Of a stretch of 64,000 nucleotides of DNA, positions 1 to 8,126 are shown one piece after another. A program made the translations under genes and the position numbers. The DNA comes from Streptomyces triticagri (GTDB taxonomy: Bacteria > Actinomycetota > Actinomycetes > Streptomycetales > Streptomycetaceae): assembly GCF_003429565.1 (NCBI RefSeq), contig NZ_QUAK01000120.1, positions 62,001-126,000 on the forward strand. Direction: 5' to 3'. The notes below the pieces were generated by a model. It made no database searches, had not been told where the DNA came from, and saw nothing but the letters and a program-made list of their open reading frames with translations. The number at the start of each line of letters is the position of its first letter. Within the stretch, counting starts at the first letter, position 1.

Positions 1-124
1 CGGTCTCCATGGCACCCCCTCGCTCGAATCTAAGGTGAAGCTAACTTATAAATGACAGCATGTCTTCATCGATCGGGTCCGTGGTCCGTGATCCGCGGAC
101 CGCGGTGCTCGACCTCGCCGACCC
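1..124. promoter_or_regulatory. Divergent intergenic region at the left edge
   Basis: No complete gene is visible here. A minus-strand ATG at position 10, preceded by a good purine-rich ribosome site (AGGGGG about 5 bases before it), probably starts a gene that runs off the left edge, so only about three codons are present. The stretch at 33-60 is unusually AT-rich for this window and is a plausible divergent promoter/operator for that gene and the B3/4-domain gene to the right. No specific operator could be assigned. Confidence 0.35.
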
Positions 125-874
125 ATGACGGGAGAAGCCGCCCCTGTGCCTGCATCTGCCCCAACTGGCCTTCTACGGCTAACTGTTGACCCCGATGTCC
201 GCAGCCTCGGACTGCGCCATGTGCGCGCCTGGACCCTCACCGCCCGGTGCCCGATGACCGAGCCGGCACTGAGCGCCGCGGCGGCGACCGAGCTGCTCGC
301 CCTGTCGCCCCGGGAGGACTCCGGCGCCGGATACCGAAAGCTGCTCGCCACGCTCGGCCACCCCGGGACGACACCGGCCGGGGAGCGCCTGCGCCGGCTC
401 GTCGCGCAGCGCCCCTGGCGGGGTCACGGTGGCGTCATCGATGCCGTCACCATCGCCTCGGTCGTCCTCGGCGGCGGCATCGGCCTGCACGACGTCACGG
501 ACATCCCTGACGGATCAACCGTCCTCGTCCGCAGATCACCCGGCGGCGAGCGGATCGTCCCCGCCTTCTCCTCCCGCTCCCGCCCCGTGCCTTCCGGAGA
601 CCTCACGTACGGACTCCGGGCGCCGGACGGGACGTTCACCCCCCTCGCGTGGCTGGGCAGGCAGGACTCGGACTCGGCGGACCATCAGGTGACGGCGAGC
701 AGCCGCACGGTGTGCGTCATCGCGCTGGGACACCCCGACGACGATCCCCGGCACACGCGCACGGCGATCACCACGATCGACGGTGTCCTGCGACGACTTG
801 GCATCCACCTGGACATCCACCCGGTACCCGACGACCACTCCACGGCCGGCCGACCTGAACGAGTGAACAAGTGA
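125..874 (+). CDS. B3/4 (tRNA-editing-like) domain protein
   Basis: This 249-residue protein resembles free-standing B3/4 domains, the fold used by the beta subunit of phenylalanyl-tRNA synthetase for editing. The core segment around residues 100-130 (a GGVIDAVTIASVVLGGG-type strand-helix followed by GLHDVTDI) matches the N-D-hydrophobic pattern of that domain, and residues 140-215 have the expected charged strands. Stand-alone B3/4 proteins are thought to clear mischarged tRNA or to bind tRNA or amino acids, but the substrate here is unknown. No strong Shine-Dalgarno sequence precedes the ATG, so the true start could be further in (for example the ATG at 254, which would remove part of the N-terminus). 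It lies 19 bases upstream of the MetE-like gene in the same direction, so the two are probably co-transcribed. Confidence 0.6.
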   Translation: MTGEAAPVPASAPTGLLRLTVDPDVRSLGLRHVRAWTLTARCPMTEPALSAAAATELLALSPREDSGAGYRKLLATLGHPGTTPAGERLRRLVAQRPWRGHGGVIDAVTIASVVLGGGIGLHDVTDIPDGSTVLVRRSPGGERIVPAFSSRSRPVPSGDLTYGLRAPDGTFTPLAWLGRQDSDSADHQVTASSRTVCVIALGHPDDDPRHTRTAITTIDGVLRRLGIHLDIHPVPDDHSTAGRPERVNK

Positions 875-893
875 CAGGTGAAGGGAGACGCAC

Positions 894-1991
894 ATGAGCA
901 ACAGCACGGTGAAGGCCCAGGCGATCGGGTCGCTGCTGCGTCCGGCCGAGTTGGTGTCCGCGCAGGCGGCACTCGAGGCCGGACGTATGACGCCCGCCGA
1001 GTTCAAGGTCGTCGAGGACCGGGCGGTCGACGGTGCGCTGCGTCTGCAGGAGAGCGCAGGACTGGATGTGGTGAACGACGGCGAGATGCGCCGCACCACG
1101 TTCATGGACCACCTGCTGGCCACGGTGCCCGGCGCTCTGGACCACGAGGCACCGATCGACACGGAGACCGAGGCCGGCGGTGCGTACGCCGTCGAGAACC
1201 CGATCGCCGTGGTCGAGCCCATCGCCGCGAGCCGGAACATAGGCGTGGAGGAGTACGTGTACCTGCGCGGCCGCACCCACCTCCCCGTGAAGGTCACCGT
1301 CCCGAGCCCGCTCATGCTCTACGGGTTCTGGTCGGCCGAGCGCTCCGCGCGGGTGTACCCGGACCCCTTCGATCTGTTCGGCGCCTGGGCCGCGTTGCTC
1401 CGCTCCCAGATCGAGGAGCTCGCCGCCGTCGGCTGCACCCGCGTGCAGATCGATGCGCCCGACATGGCCGTTCTGGTGGACGAGGAGCAGCGCCGGCAAC
1501 GAGAGGCGCTGGCCATCTCGGTCGAACGCACCCTGTCGGAAGGCTGCGAACTGATCGACTCACTGGCAGCCGTGCCCGGGGTGTCGGTCTCCCTCCACCT
1601 CTGCAAGGGCAACTTCCGCAGCATGTGGGCGGCACAGGGCGGCTACGACTGGCTGGCCGAGCGGGTGTTCGCCGGAACCCCTCATGTCGACACGTACCTC
1701 CTGGAGTTCGACGACGAACGGTCCGGCGGCTTCGCACCGCTGGCCGCACTCCCTGCGGACAAGAACGTCGTCCTCGGCCTGGTGTCGACGAAGCGCGACG
1801 AGTTGGAGCCACTGGACACGTTGCTGTCGCGGGTGGACGAGGCGGCGCACCACGTCGACCGGGCCCGCATCGGCGTGTCCCCCCAGTGCGGTTTCGCCTC
1901 GGTCGCAGCAGGAGCCAACCGCATCACCCCGACCATGCAGGCGGCAAAGCTGTTCCGCGTCGGCGAACTCGCGGAGGCTGTGGGGGCGTAG
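894..1991 (+). CDS. Cobalamin-independent methionine synthase C-terminal-like protein
   Basis: The 365-residue protein corresponds to the catalytic zinc TIM-barrel half of MetE; the N-terminal half of MetE is absent. The zinc-ligand pattern is visible: His235-Leu-Cys237 in HLCKGNF and Cys332 in QCGFAS, with acidic residues in between (LLEFDDE) that could supply the glutamate ligand. MetE-C-like proteins of this length act as methyltransferases with non-folate donors or as homologues of unknown thiol-alkyl transfer activity, so methionine synthesis cannot be assumed. The ATG is preceded by GGGAG at a good distance. Genes of this family are often transferred. Here it follows the B3/4-domain gene by 19 bases, which suggests a joint role that I cannot name. 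Confidence 0.78.
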   Translation: MSNSTVKAQAIGSLLRPAELVSAQAALEAGRMTPAEFKVVEDRAVDGALRLQESAGLDVVNDGEMRRTTFMDHLLATVPGALDHEAPIDTETEAGGAYAVENPIAVVEPIAASRNIGVEEYVYLRGRTHLPVKVTVPSPLMLYGFWSAERSARVYPDPFDLFGAWAALLRSQIEELAAVGCTRVQIDAPDMAVLVDEEQRRQREALAISVERTLSEGCELIDSLAAVPGVSVSLHLCKGNFRSMWAAQGGYDWLAERVFAGTPHVDTYLLEFDDERSGGFAPLAALPADKNVVLGLVSTKRDELEPLDTLLSRVDEAAHHVDRARIGVSPQCGFASVAAGANRITPTMQAAKLFRVGELAEAVGA

Positions 1992-2053
1992 GGCCGAGCG
2001 GCAGCAGGCGGGCATGGCCGTCGGAGGCGGGCGGTGGCCTGCGCCGCGATTCG

Positions 2054-5000
2054 TCAGCCGAGCCCGATCGAGAAGACGTGCAGGTCGGTGTTCTTGGGCA
2101 GGGTGACGGATGCGATCCGTTTGCCGGCCGGGATCTCGTACGGCTTCGTGGCGTATACGTATGCCGCCTTGTCGCTCTTGCCGTCGGGGGAGTTGCGGTA
2201 CGCGGTCTTCGCCACCACCGTGTTGCCGAAGACGGGGTCGCTGCCGCCTCCCGGTTCGGTCCAGTCCCCGAGGGACAGGTCGGCTTCGGCCGTGGTGCCG
2301 TCGGTGAAGGTGACCGTCGCCTCGGCCTTCTGATCGCCGTTCGTGGCCGAGCCGACGAAGAGCAGCTTCCGCGCATCCTTGGCATCGGAGGCGATGTCGA
2401 GCGTCTGCCCGTTCGCGGTGGCGTTGTCCGGTCGCACGCCGGGCGGGCCCGGCCAGCTGAAGGTGGTGCCCGAAGCCTCGGCCTCGGCCCCGCTCTTCAG
2501 CCCCTCGGCGGCCAGCGCCTGGCGGGAGTAGCTGTTCCCGGCGCCGTCGAAGTCGGCCACGGCGGGGTCCTCGTCGCCGGTGACGCCGGCCGCGTCGTAC
2601 GCGTCACCGAGAGCCGCCGCGACGCTGCCGTCCGCCGCGACCAGCACGATCGCCGTGCGGTGCACCGGATCGCCGCCCTTGCCGCGGATGGTCAGCGGCA
2701 CCTCGTGGTAGCCGGGCTCGGCGTCCGCCGCGGCCTCGACCTGCAACTCGGCCGTACCGGAACCGGTTTCGCGGTCGAGTGCGACCCGCCCGTCCGGCAC
2801 CGAAAGCCCCTTCGGCGCCTGGGCGGTGACAGCGAGCCGGCGATCGTGGCCGCCGAGCCGCTGCGCGTGCACCGTGAGCTTCGCCGGCTCGCCGCCGGGC
2901 GCCGCCGTGACCTGGTTCGGCGTCGCGTGGGCGAGGAAGTCCTGTTCACCGCTGCGGTACGACGGCGGGACGGACTCGGCGCCGGTGGCCCAGGACTTGT
3001 CCGGCGTACCGGACAGCTCGAAGTCGAGCCGGCCGCCGTCGCGGACCGCGGACTTCGGGAGGTAGGTGCGCTCCCAGTCCTTGCCGTCCAGCTGCAACCG
3101 GTGCACGTACGGCGCGTCGGCCGTGGCCTTCGGGGCGCGGATGTCCAGGTCCTTGCCGTCACCCGGCAGGTCGAGGACCGCGCGCTCGAAGAGCGGGCTG
3201 TGCACCGCCAGGTCCGAGGTGCCCGGAGTCGACGGGTACAGGCCGAGCGCGGCCCACACGTACCACGAGGACTGGGCGCCGAGGTCGTCATTGCCCGGCT
3301 CGCCGTCCGGAGTCGGCTTGAAGAGGGTGGTGGCGACCTTCCGTACCGACTCCTGCGTCTTCCACGGCTGCCGCAGGTGGTTGTAGATCCATGGGACGCC
3401 GAAGTTGACCTCGTTGCCGGCCCACAGGTACGGCTCGTTCGGGCCGGCGTTGAGCTTGCCGAAGAAGGTGTCCAGACGCTCGGTGGTGGCCTCGCGGCCG
3501 CCCATCGCCTCGATCAGGCCGGCCGTGTTCTGCGGTACGAGCCAGTTGTACTGGGCGGCGTTGCCCTCGTCGAAGCCGTCCTGGCCGAACTTGCCCTCCG
3601 GCGGCGGGGTGTAGCCGGGCCCGTCGGGGAAGCGTCCGTCGTCGCCGCGTGGGGAGAGGTAGCCGGTGGCGGGGTTGAGGATGTTCTGCCAGTTCTGGCC
3701 GCGGCGCGTGAAGGTGCGCTCGGTGTCCTTCTCCCCCGCCGCCCGGGCCAGTTGGGCGATGGCGAAGTCGTCGATGGCCCACTCCAGGGTGACCGAGGCA
3801 CCGACGCGGGCATGGTCGCCGCGGACCTTGGAGTTGTTGGCGTAGCCACGCTCCATGTACTCCTCGACACCCGGCCGCTCCTGATACGCGCCCGGCCTGT
3901 CGTCCACCGATGTCGCGCCCTTGACCAGGTACTTCAGCGCAGTCTTCAGGTCGAAGTCGCGAGCGCCGTACGCGTACAGATTGGCGATGAGCGGGACCGA
4001 GTTGTCGCCGGTCATCTGCCCGGTGTAGCCGTTGGCGACCGGCCAGCGCGGCCACCAGCCGCCCTGTTCGGCGTCATGGACGAGGGACTGTGCCATGTCG
4101 CTCGCCTGCTTCGGGAAGAGCATCGCCTGCAGCGGGGCGAGCGAACGGTAGGTGTCCCAGTCGGAGAAATTCGCGTACTGGGTCCGGCCGTTCGGGAGCG
4201 TGCGGATCTTGTCGTCGAAGCCGATGTAGCGGCCGTCGGCATCGTTGAAGGTGTTCGGATGCATCAGCGAGTGATAGAGGAAGGTGTAGAACATCTTCCG
4301 CTCGCTGTCCGTCCCGCCGCCGATCCGGATCTTCCGCAGCGCCTCGGTCCAGTCGGCGCGCGTCCGCTCGCGCAGGTCCTCCAGGCTCCAACCCGGCACC
4401 TCCTCGGCCATGTTGGCCTCGGCCCCGTCGACCGAGACGTAACTCATGGAGACCTTCGCGCGTACGGTGCGCTCCTCGGCGGCATCGAAGGTCAGGTACG
4501 AGCCCGCCTTAGGCGCGTCCACCGCACTGCTGCCGTCGGTCACCTCCTCGCCGTCCCAGGTCCCGTGCTTCGCGAACGGCCGGTCGAACGTGATCGCGTA
4601 GTGAACGGTGTACTCGTTGCCCTTGCCGCAGAAGTTTCCGGTGGTGACGGAGCCGGTGACCTGCCGGTCGCCGGTGATCTTCAGCTCGGCCTGCTGGGTG
4701 TTCTCGGCGTTGACGGCGCCGCCGCCCTTGACCAGGACCTGCGCCTTGTCGCCCGCGCTCGCGGGGAACGTGAAAGCCGCAAGGCCCGTGCGCGTGGTGG
4801 CGGTGAGTTCGGTGCGCACCTTCGCGTCGTCACCGCCGGAGTTCACCGCGTAGTAGCCGGCTTCCGCCTTCTCGTCGTCGTGGGAGAACTCCTCGGTCCG
4901 CTCCCACGGCTCGTCACCGACGTCACCGGCGACCGGCAGCAGCGGTACATCACCGAACGCGGTGCAGCCGACGGAGGCGTGGTTGAGGCTGAAGCCCTTG

Positions 5001-5296
5001 AGCTTGTCGCTGTGGTACTGGTACCCGGCGTAGGAGTCCTCGGTGTCCGGCGAGAACTGCATCATGCCGAACGGGGCTGCGGGCCCGGGGAAGTTGTTGA
5101 TCTCACCGACGGACTCACCGCCCTTGCCGGTGCCGATCAGCGGATCCACGTAGTCGGTGGGGTCGTCGATCAGCGCGACCTTCGACGCAGCAGCTGCTGA
5201 CAACGTTGTCGGAGTGGCCGAGGCCGCCCCGAGAGATCCCGCGAGCAGCGCCCCCACGACGGCGGCGACCACTCCCCCTTGGGCTTTCCAGCTCAT
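2054..5296 (-). CDS. Secreted GH92 alpha-1,2-mannosidase
   Basis: This exported glycoside hydrolase has 1080 residues. The N-terminus is a signal peptide (hydrophobic AAVVGALLAGSLGAASA, cleavage probably near residue 30). GH92 landmarks follow: DPLIGTG near the mature N-terminus, NFSDWDTYRSLAPLQAM in the middle, GNEVNFGVPWIYNH, and GNDDLGAQSSWYVWAALGLYP towards the end of the catalytic part. After about residue 750 there are beta-rich accessory domains, with a galactose-binding/NPCBM-like end. GH92 enzymes are calcium-dependent exo-alpha-mannosidases acting on mannans and N-glycans. A GTG directly before the chosen ATG (5299) is an alternative start, and AGGAG lies 9 bases before the ATG. The gene is single and converges on the MetE-like gene. 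Confidence 0.92.
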   Translation of the reverse strand: MSWKAQGGVVAAVVGALLAGSLGAASATPTTLSAAAASKVALIDDPTDYVDPLIGTGKGGESVGEINNFPGPAAPFGMMQFSPDTEDSYAGYQYHSDKLKGFSLNHASVGCTAFGDVPLLPVAGDVGDEPWERTEEFSHDDEKAEAGYYAVNSGGDDAKVRTELTATTRTGLAAFTFPASAGDKAQVLVKGGGAVNAENTQQAELKITGDRQVTGSVTTGNFCGKGNEYTVHYAITFDRPFAKHGTWDGEEVTDGSSAVDAPKAGSYLTFDAAEERTVRAKVSMSYVSVDGAEANMAEEVPGWSLEDLRERTRADWTEALRKIRIGGGTDSERKMFYTFLYHSLMHPNTFNDADGRYIGFDDKIRTLPNGRTQYANFSDWDTYRSLAPLQAMLFPKQASDMAQSLVHDAEQGGWWPRWPVANGYTGQMTGDNSVPLIANLYAYGARDFDLKTALKYLVKGATSVDDRPGAYQERPGVEEYMERGYANNSKVRGDHARVGASVTLEWAIDDFAIAQLARAAGEKDTERTFTRRGQNWQNILNPATGYLSPRGDDGRFPDGPGYTPPPEGKFGQDGFDEGNAAQYNWLVPQNTAGLIEAMGGREATTERLDTFFGKLNAGPNEPYLWAGNEVNFGVPWIYNHLRQPWKTQESVRKVATTLFKPTPDGEPGNDDLGAQSSWYVWAALGLYPSTPGTSDLAVHSPLFERAVLDLPGDGKDLDIRAPKATADAPYVHRLQLDGKDWERTYLPKSAVRDGGRLDFELSGTPDKSWATGAESVPPSYRSGEQDFLAHATPNQVTAAPGGEPAKLTVHAQRLGGHDRRLAVTAQAPKGLSVPDGRVALDRETGSGTAELQVEAAADAEPGYHEVPLTIRGKGGDPVHRTAIVLVAADGSVAAALGDAYDAAGVTGDEDPAVADFDGAGNSYSRQALAAEGLKSGAEAEASGTTFSWPGPPGVRPDNATANGQTLDIASDAKDARKLLFVGSATNGDQKAEATVTFTDGTTAEADLSLGDWTEPGGGSDPVFGNTVVAKTAYRNSPDGKSDKAAYVYATKPYEIPAGKRIASVTLPKNTDLHVFSIGLG

Positions 5297-5615
5297 CACG
5301 TGCGACTCCTGTGCGGTGACGTCCCTGTGCCACCCACACACTCAGCCACTCGCCTGTACGCGGTCAAGAGGCCCGCCGCCCTTCGCGCGGAAGGCCCTGC
5401 ACCGGAGCGCCGTCGCCCCCAACTCCAGGAACTGGACGCCGACATGGCCGCCCGCCCCGATCCGGGCCTTCGGCGACCTGTCACGCCAGGCCGCCGAAGG
5501 CGTACGGAGTCAGGTGCGCCGCGTGCTCGGCCGGCTCGGCGCGACAGGTGCCCTGCGCGAGGGCCGGGCGAGGCGAGCGTGCGTATGCCTCAGCAAACAG
5601 TCACGCGCGTCGGTC
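5297..5615. other. Gap with possible degraded coding remnant
   Basis: The stretch lies between the starts/ends of the mannosidase and the small secreted protein. Plus-strand reading gives two short, plausible protein-like pieces in different frames: near 5400-5465, LQELDADMAARPDPG, and near 5465-5575, FGDLSRQAAEGVRSQVRRVL. These look like parts of one small helix-turn-helix protein separated by a frameshift, but I cannot identify a family and there is no convincing start. Promoters for the mannosidase should also lie here. Confidence 0.25.
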
Positions 5616-6044
5616 TCAACGAACGGTGATCTGCACCGTGTTGGAGACAGCGCCCCCTCCCACCATCCGGATATGGCCGAGCCCCTTGACGCCGAGCTTG
5701 ACGCGCACGCTGTACGTGTGAGCGTCGGTGGTGTTCACATGGATCGGCAGGCCGACCCACTTCTCGTTCTGCAACTGCTGCAACGTGACCCGGGTACCGG
5801 CCGGAAGGTGCGTGGAGGCTCCCTGCACGCGGAACTCCTCCCACGCCTCGACGGACTCCACGCTCGCTTCCGCCGACAGGGTCGGCTGCGGAGCGGCGTC
5901 CTCCGCGGCCGCACCCGGCACCGTTCCGGCCGTGGTCGAGGTCGGATCGGGGGCGTCGACCGCGGTTGCGGCGGACGCAAGCCCCGCGACGGACAGCAGC
6001 AGGGCCGCACTCACACAGACGACCCGCTTCACGGCAGAGTTCAC
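5616..6044 (-). CDS. Small secreted protein of unknown function
   Basis: The 142-residue protein starts at a GTG with GGAG six bases upstream. Residues 1-28 form a clear signal peptide (VKRVVCVSAALLLSVAGLASA). A short low-complexity Ala/Pro/Thr linker follows, and then a beta-rich domain of about 90 residues with an Ig/fibronectin-like alternation (TLSAEASVESVEAWEEFRV ... VQITVR). There are no cysteines in the mature part and no catalytic motif. It is most likely an extracellular or wall-associated protein. Its neighbours (mannosidase downstream, XRE regulator upstream, all on this strand) are separated by more than 200 bases, so it is probably transcribed alone. Confidence 0.7.
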   Translation of the reverse strand: MNSAVKRVVCVSAALLLSVAGLASAATAVDAPDPTSTTAGTVPGAAAEDAAPQPTLSAEASVESVEAWEEFRVQGASTHLPAGTRVTLQQLQNEKWVGLPIHVNTTDAHTYSVRVKLGVKGLGHIRMVGGGAVSNTVQITVR

Positions 6045-6250
6045 GAAGGTCTCCTCAGACAGACGATGGGATCACGGAAATCTAGACCGATACGCCCGGA
6101 CTGTCCTCGAAGTGCCGCTTCCCGCGGACCGCGTGTCGCCACGGCCGGCCGCGACGGGATCAGGCAGACCGTTTGCGGAACCTCACGTTGCCGGCCGGCG
6201 CGCGGCGTCGCGCGGGCGCAGGTCACAGCATCCGTTCACCATCGCGGAGT

Positions 6251-7108
6251 TCAGGACTCGCTGCGGGGGGTGAGCGTCCAGGAGGTGAGGAGGTCGAGCG
6301 CGTGACGGGACGGTGAGCCTGCTTCGGTGCTGTAGACGAAGACGGCTGCTTCGGTGTCGCCGGGAAGGGCGAAGGTCTCGTACTGCACGGTGATCTCACC
6401 GACAAGCGGGTGGAGCAGTCGCTTGGATCCGTACGTGCGCTGATGTACGCGGTGCTGCTGCCACCAGCGACCGAACTCCGTGCTGTTCTCCTTCAGTTCG
6501 GTGATGAGGTCCTGCGTCGGTCGGTCGTCGGGGGTACGGCCGCCGTCGAGGCGGAGGCTCTCCACGGCTGCGCGGGCTTGGCGTTCCCAGTCGACGAAGA
6601 GGGTGCGGGCCTCCGGGGCGAGGAGGAGCCACCGTGTGTAGTTGCGCCGAGCCGGTGGCAGGGCATCGAAGTCGGTGAACAGCGCCTTGGCCAGCCGGTT
6701 GATGCCCAGGACGTCCGCTCGGCGTCCCAGGACCAGCGCCGGGGTGCCCTCCATGGAGTCCAGCAACTGGTGGAGGCCGGGGCGCAGGCGTTGGACAGTG
6801 GGCGGACGTCGGCGTCGGTGAACGGCAGTGGTGCCGATGAGGTCGTCGAGGTGGGCACGGCCCGCGGCGTCGAGTTCCAGGGCCTCGGCCAGGGCTTCGA
6901 CCACCGCGGACGAGGGAGTGATGTGGCGCCCCTGTTCGAGGCGGGCGTAGTAGTCGGCGGAGACTCCGGCCAGTCGTGCCACCTCTTCACGTCGCAGGCC
7001 CGGAACGCGGCGGACACGGGTGTCCGGCGGCAGTCCTGCGCGCGACGGGTCGCACTGGGCACGGGCCCGGCGCAGGAAATCGGCAAGTTCGCGGTTCGCG
7101 GCGACCAT
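6251..7108 (-). CDS. XRE-family regulator with MmyB-type ligand-binding domain
   Basis: This is a 285-residue transcription factor. Residues 10-70 carry a cro/C1-type helix-turn-helix (VRRVPGLRREEVARLAGVS, then DYYARLEQGRH), and residues 100-275 match the MmyB-like PAS-type domain that in relatives binds fatty acyl ligands (GRRADVLGINRLAKALF ... GEITVQYETFALPGD). Such regulators in Streptomyces usually repress or activate an adjacent divergent oxidoreductase-type gene. Here the divergent neighbour is the DJ-1/PfpI-family gene, and a perfect 15-bp palindrome lies between them. The ATG at 7108 was chosen because the reading frame upstream has no helix-turn-helix-like extension. Confidence 0.88.
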   Translation of the reverse strand: MVAANRELADFLRRARAQCDPSRAGLPPDTRVRRVPGLRREEVARLAGVSADYYARLEQGRHITPSSAVVEALAEALELDAAGRAHLDDLIGTTAVHRRRRPPTVQRLRPGLHQLLDSMEGTPALVLGRRADVLGINRLAKALFTDFDALPPARRNYTRWLLLAPEARTLFVDWERQARAAVESLRLDGGRTPDDRPTQDLITELKENSTEFGRWWQQHRVHQRTYGSKRLLHPLVGEITVQYETFALPGDTEAAVFVYSTEAGSPSRHALDLLTSWTLTPRSES

Positions 7109-7153
7109 GCATCCAGTGTCGCCGATTCGATGCGGTCGGGACCGCCTCAACGA

Positions 7154-7168
7154 AGGACTGCCAGTCCT
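7154..7168. promoter_or_regulatory. Perfect 15-bp palindrome, probable XRE regulator operator
   Basis: AGGACTG-C-CAGTCCT is a perfect inverted repeat with a one-base centre. It lies 46 bases upstream of the XRE gene start and 160 bases upstream of the DJ-1-family start. Position and symmetry fit the binding site of the divergent MmyB-type regulator. The overlapping CCTAGGC may form part of a -10 region. Binding is inferred. Confidence 0.5.
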
Positions 7169-7328
7169 AGGCACAGCGGGCCGCGGCAGGTCAGGGCCGA
7201 TGATGGCCGCCGTCGGGCCGCCTGGGAAGGCGACAGTGGAGGGGCTGATGGATCCGATTCGGCAGCCCGGTCCCGCACGCGACCGGAGCTGCCGGATCGG
7301 CTGCCGACGAGACCCCGAGGAAAAAGCC

Positions 7329-8027
7329 ATGAGTCGCATTCTGATCATCATGTCCGCAGCCGCAGTGTGGGAGCGCACCGACGGATCGCAGTACCCCACG
7401 GGCTACTGGGCGGAGGAGCTCGCTGCGCCGCACAAGGCATTCGTCGGCGCCGGCCACACCGTCGACTTCGCCTCTCCCGGGGGCGTGCTGCAGCCGCTGG
7501 ACAAGCACAGCGCGGATCCGGCGATCGCCGGTGAGGACTGTGCCCGGCACGTGGCCCACGCTCAGCACGCGCTCAGCGACTTCGGGCCGCTGCTGAAGCT
7601 GGAGGAGGTCTCGGCCTCCGATTACGACGCCATGGTGCTGCCGGGCGGGCACGGTCCCGTGGTCGACCTCTTCCAGGATGCGGACCTGGGGCGGCTGCTG
7701 ATCGAGGCCGACCGCGCCGGCAAGATCGTCGGCGCGGTCTGCCACGGTCCGGCCGCACTGCTGTCCGCGGTCGACGAGCAGGGCAAGTGGATCTTCTCCG
7801 GCCGGCGGATGGCCGCGTTCACCGACGAGGAGGAGCGCCTGTTCGGCACCGCCGACAACGCTCCATGGCTGCTGGCGAGCCGTCTGCGCGAGATGGGCGC
7901 CCGGCACCAGCAGGGTGACCCCTACCAGGCGTTCACCGTCCAGGACGGCAACCTCTTCACCGGGCAGAACCCGGCTTCCAGCACCCCGATGGCCGACGCG
8001 ATCAACGACGCTCTGGCCGCGGGCTGA
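7329..8027 (+). CDS. DJ-1/PfpI-family (type 1 glutamine amidotransferase-like) protein
   Basis: The protein has 232 residues. The nucleophile elbow is GAVCHGPAALL with Cys138-His139, and the conserved acidic residue sits in GYWAEEL (residues 25-31), the pattern of the Hsp31/YajL-like branch. Members act as glutathione-independent glyoxalases or protein/nucleotide deglycases and as stress chaperones. It is cytoplasmic, with no signal peptide. The ATG was chosen over upstream in-frame codons because homologues begin at the MSRILIIMS strand. It is divergent from the XRE/MmyB-type regulator and 99 bases upstream of the aldehyde dehydrogenase gene, so it may belong to an aldehyde-handling unit. 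Confidence 0.88.
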   Translation: MSRILIIMSAAAVWERTDGSQYPTGYWAEELAAPHKAFVGAGHTVDFASPGGVLQPLDKHSADPAIAGEDCARHVAHAQHALSDFGPLLKLEEVSASDYDAMVLPGGHGPVVDLFQDADLGRLLIEADRAGKIVGAVCHGPAALLSAVDEQGKWIFSGRRMAAFTDEEERLFGTADNAPWLLASRLREMGARHQQGDPYQAFTVQDGNLFTGQNPASSTPMADAINDALAAG

Positions 8028-8126
8028 CTCCTCGCCCCGGGCCGCCGCTGTCCGCACCACCAGGCAGCGGCGGCCCGGGCGACGCTCCTCTTGCTCCACT
8101 CCTTCGACGGCAGGTGAGAAGCCACC

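Noticed and set aside
878..5200. Plus-strand open frame of 1440 codons
   Set aside because: It runs over the MetE-like gene and antisense to the mannosidase; high G+C leaves long open shadows. Its composition is Arg/Gly-rich and it has no domain.
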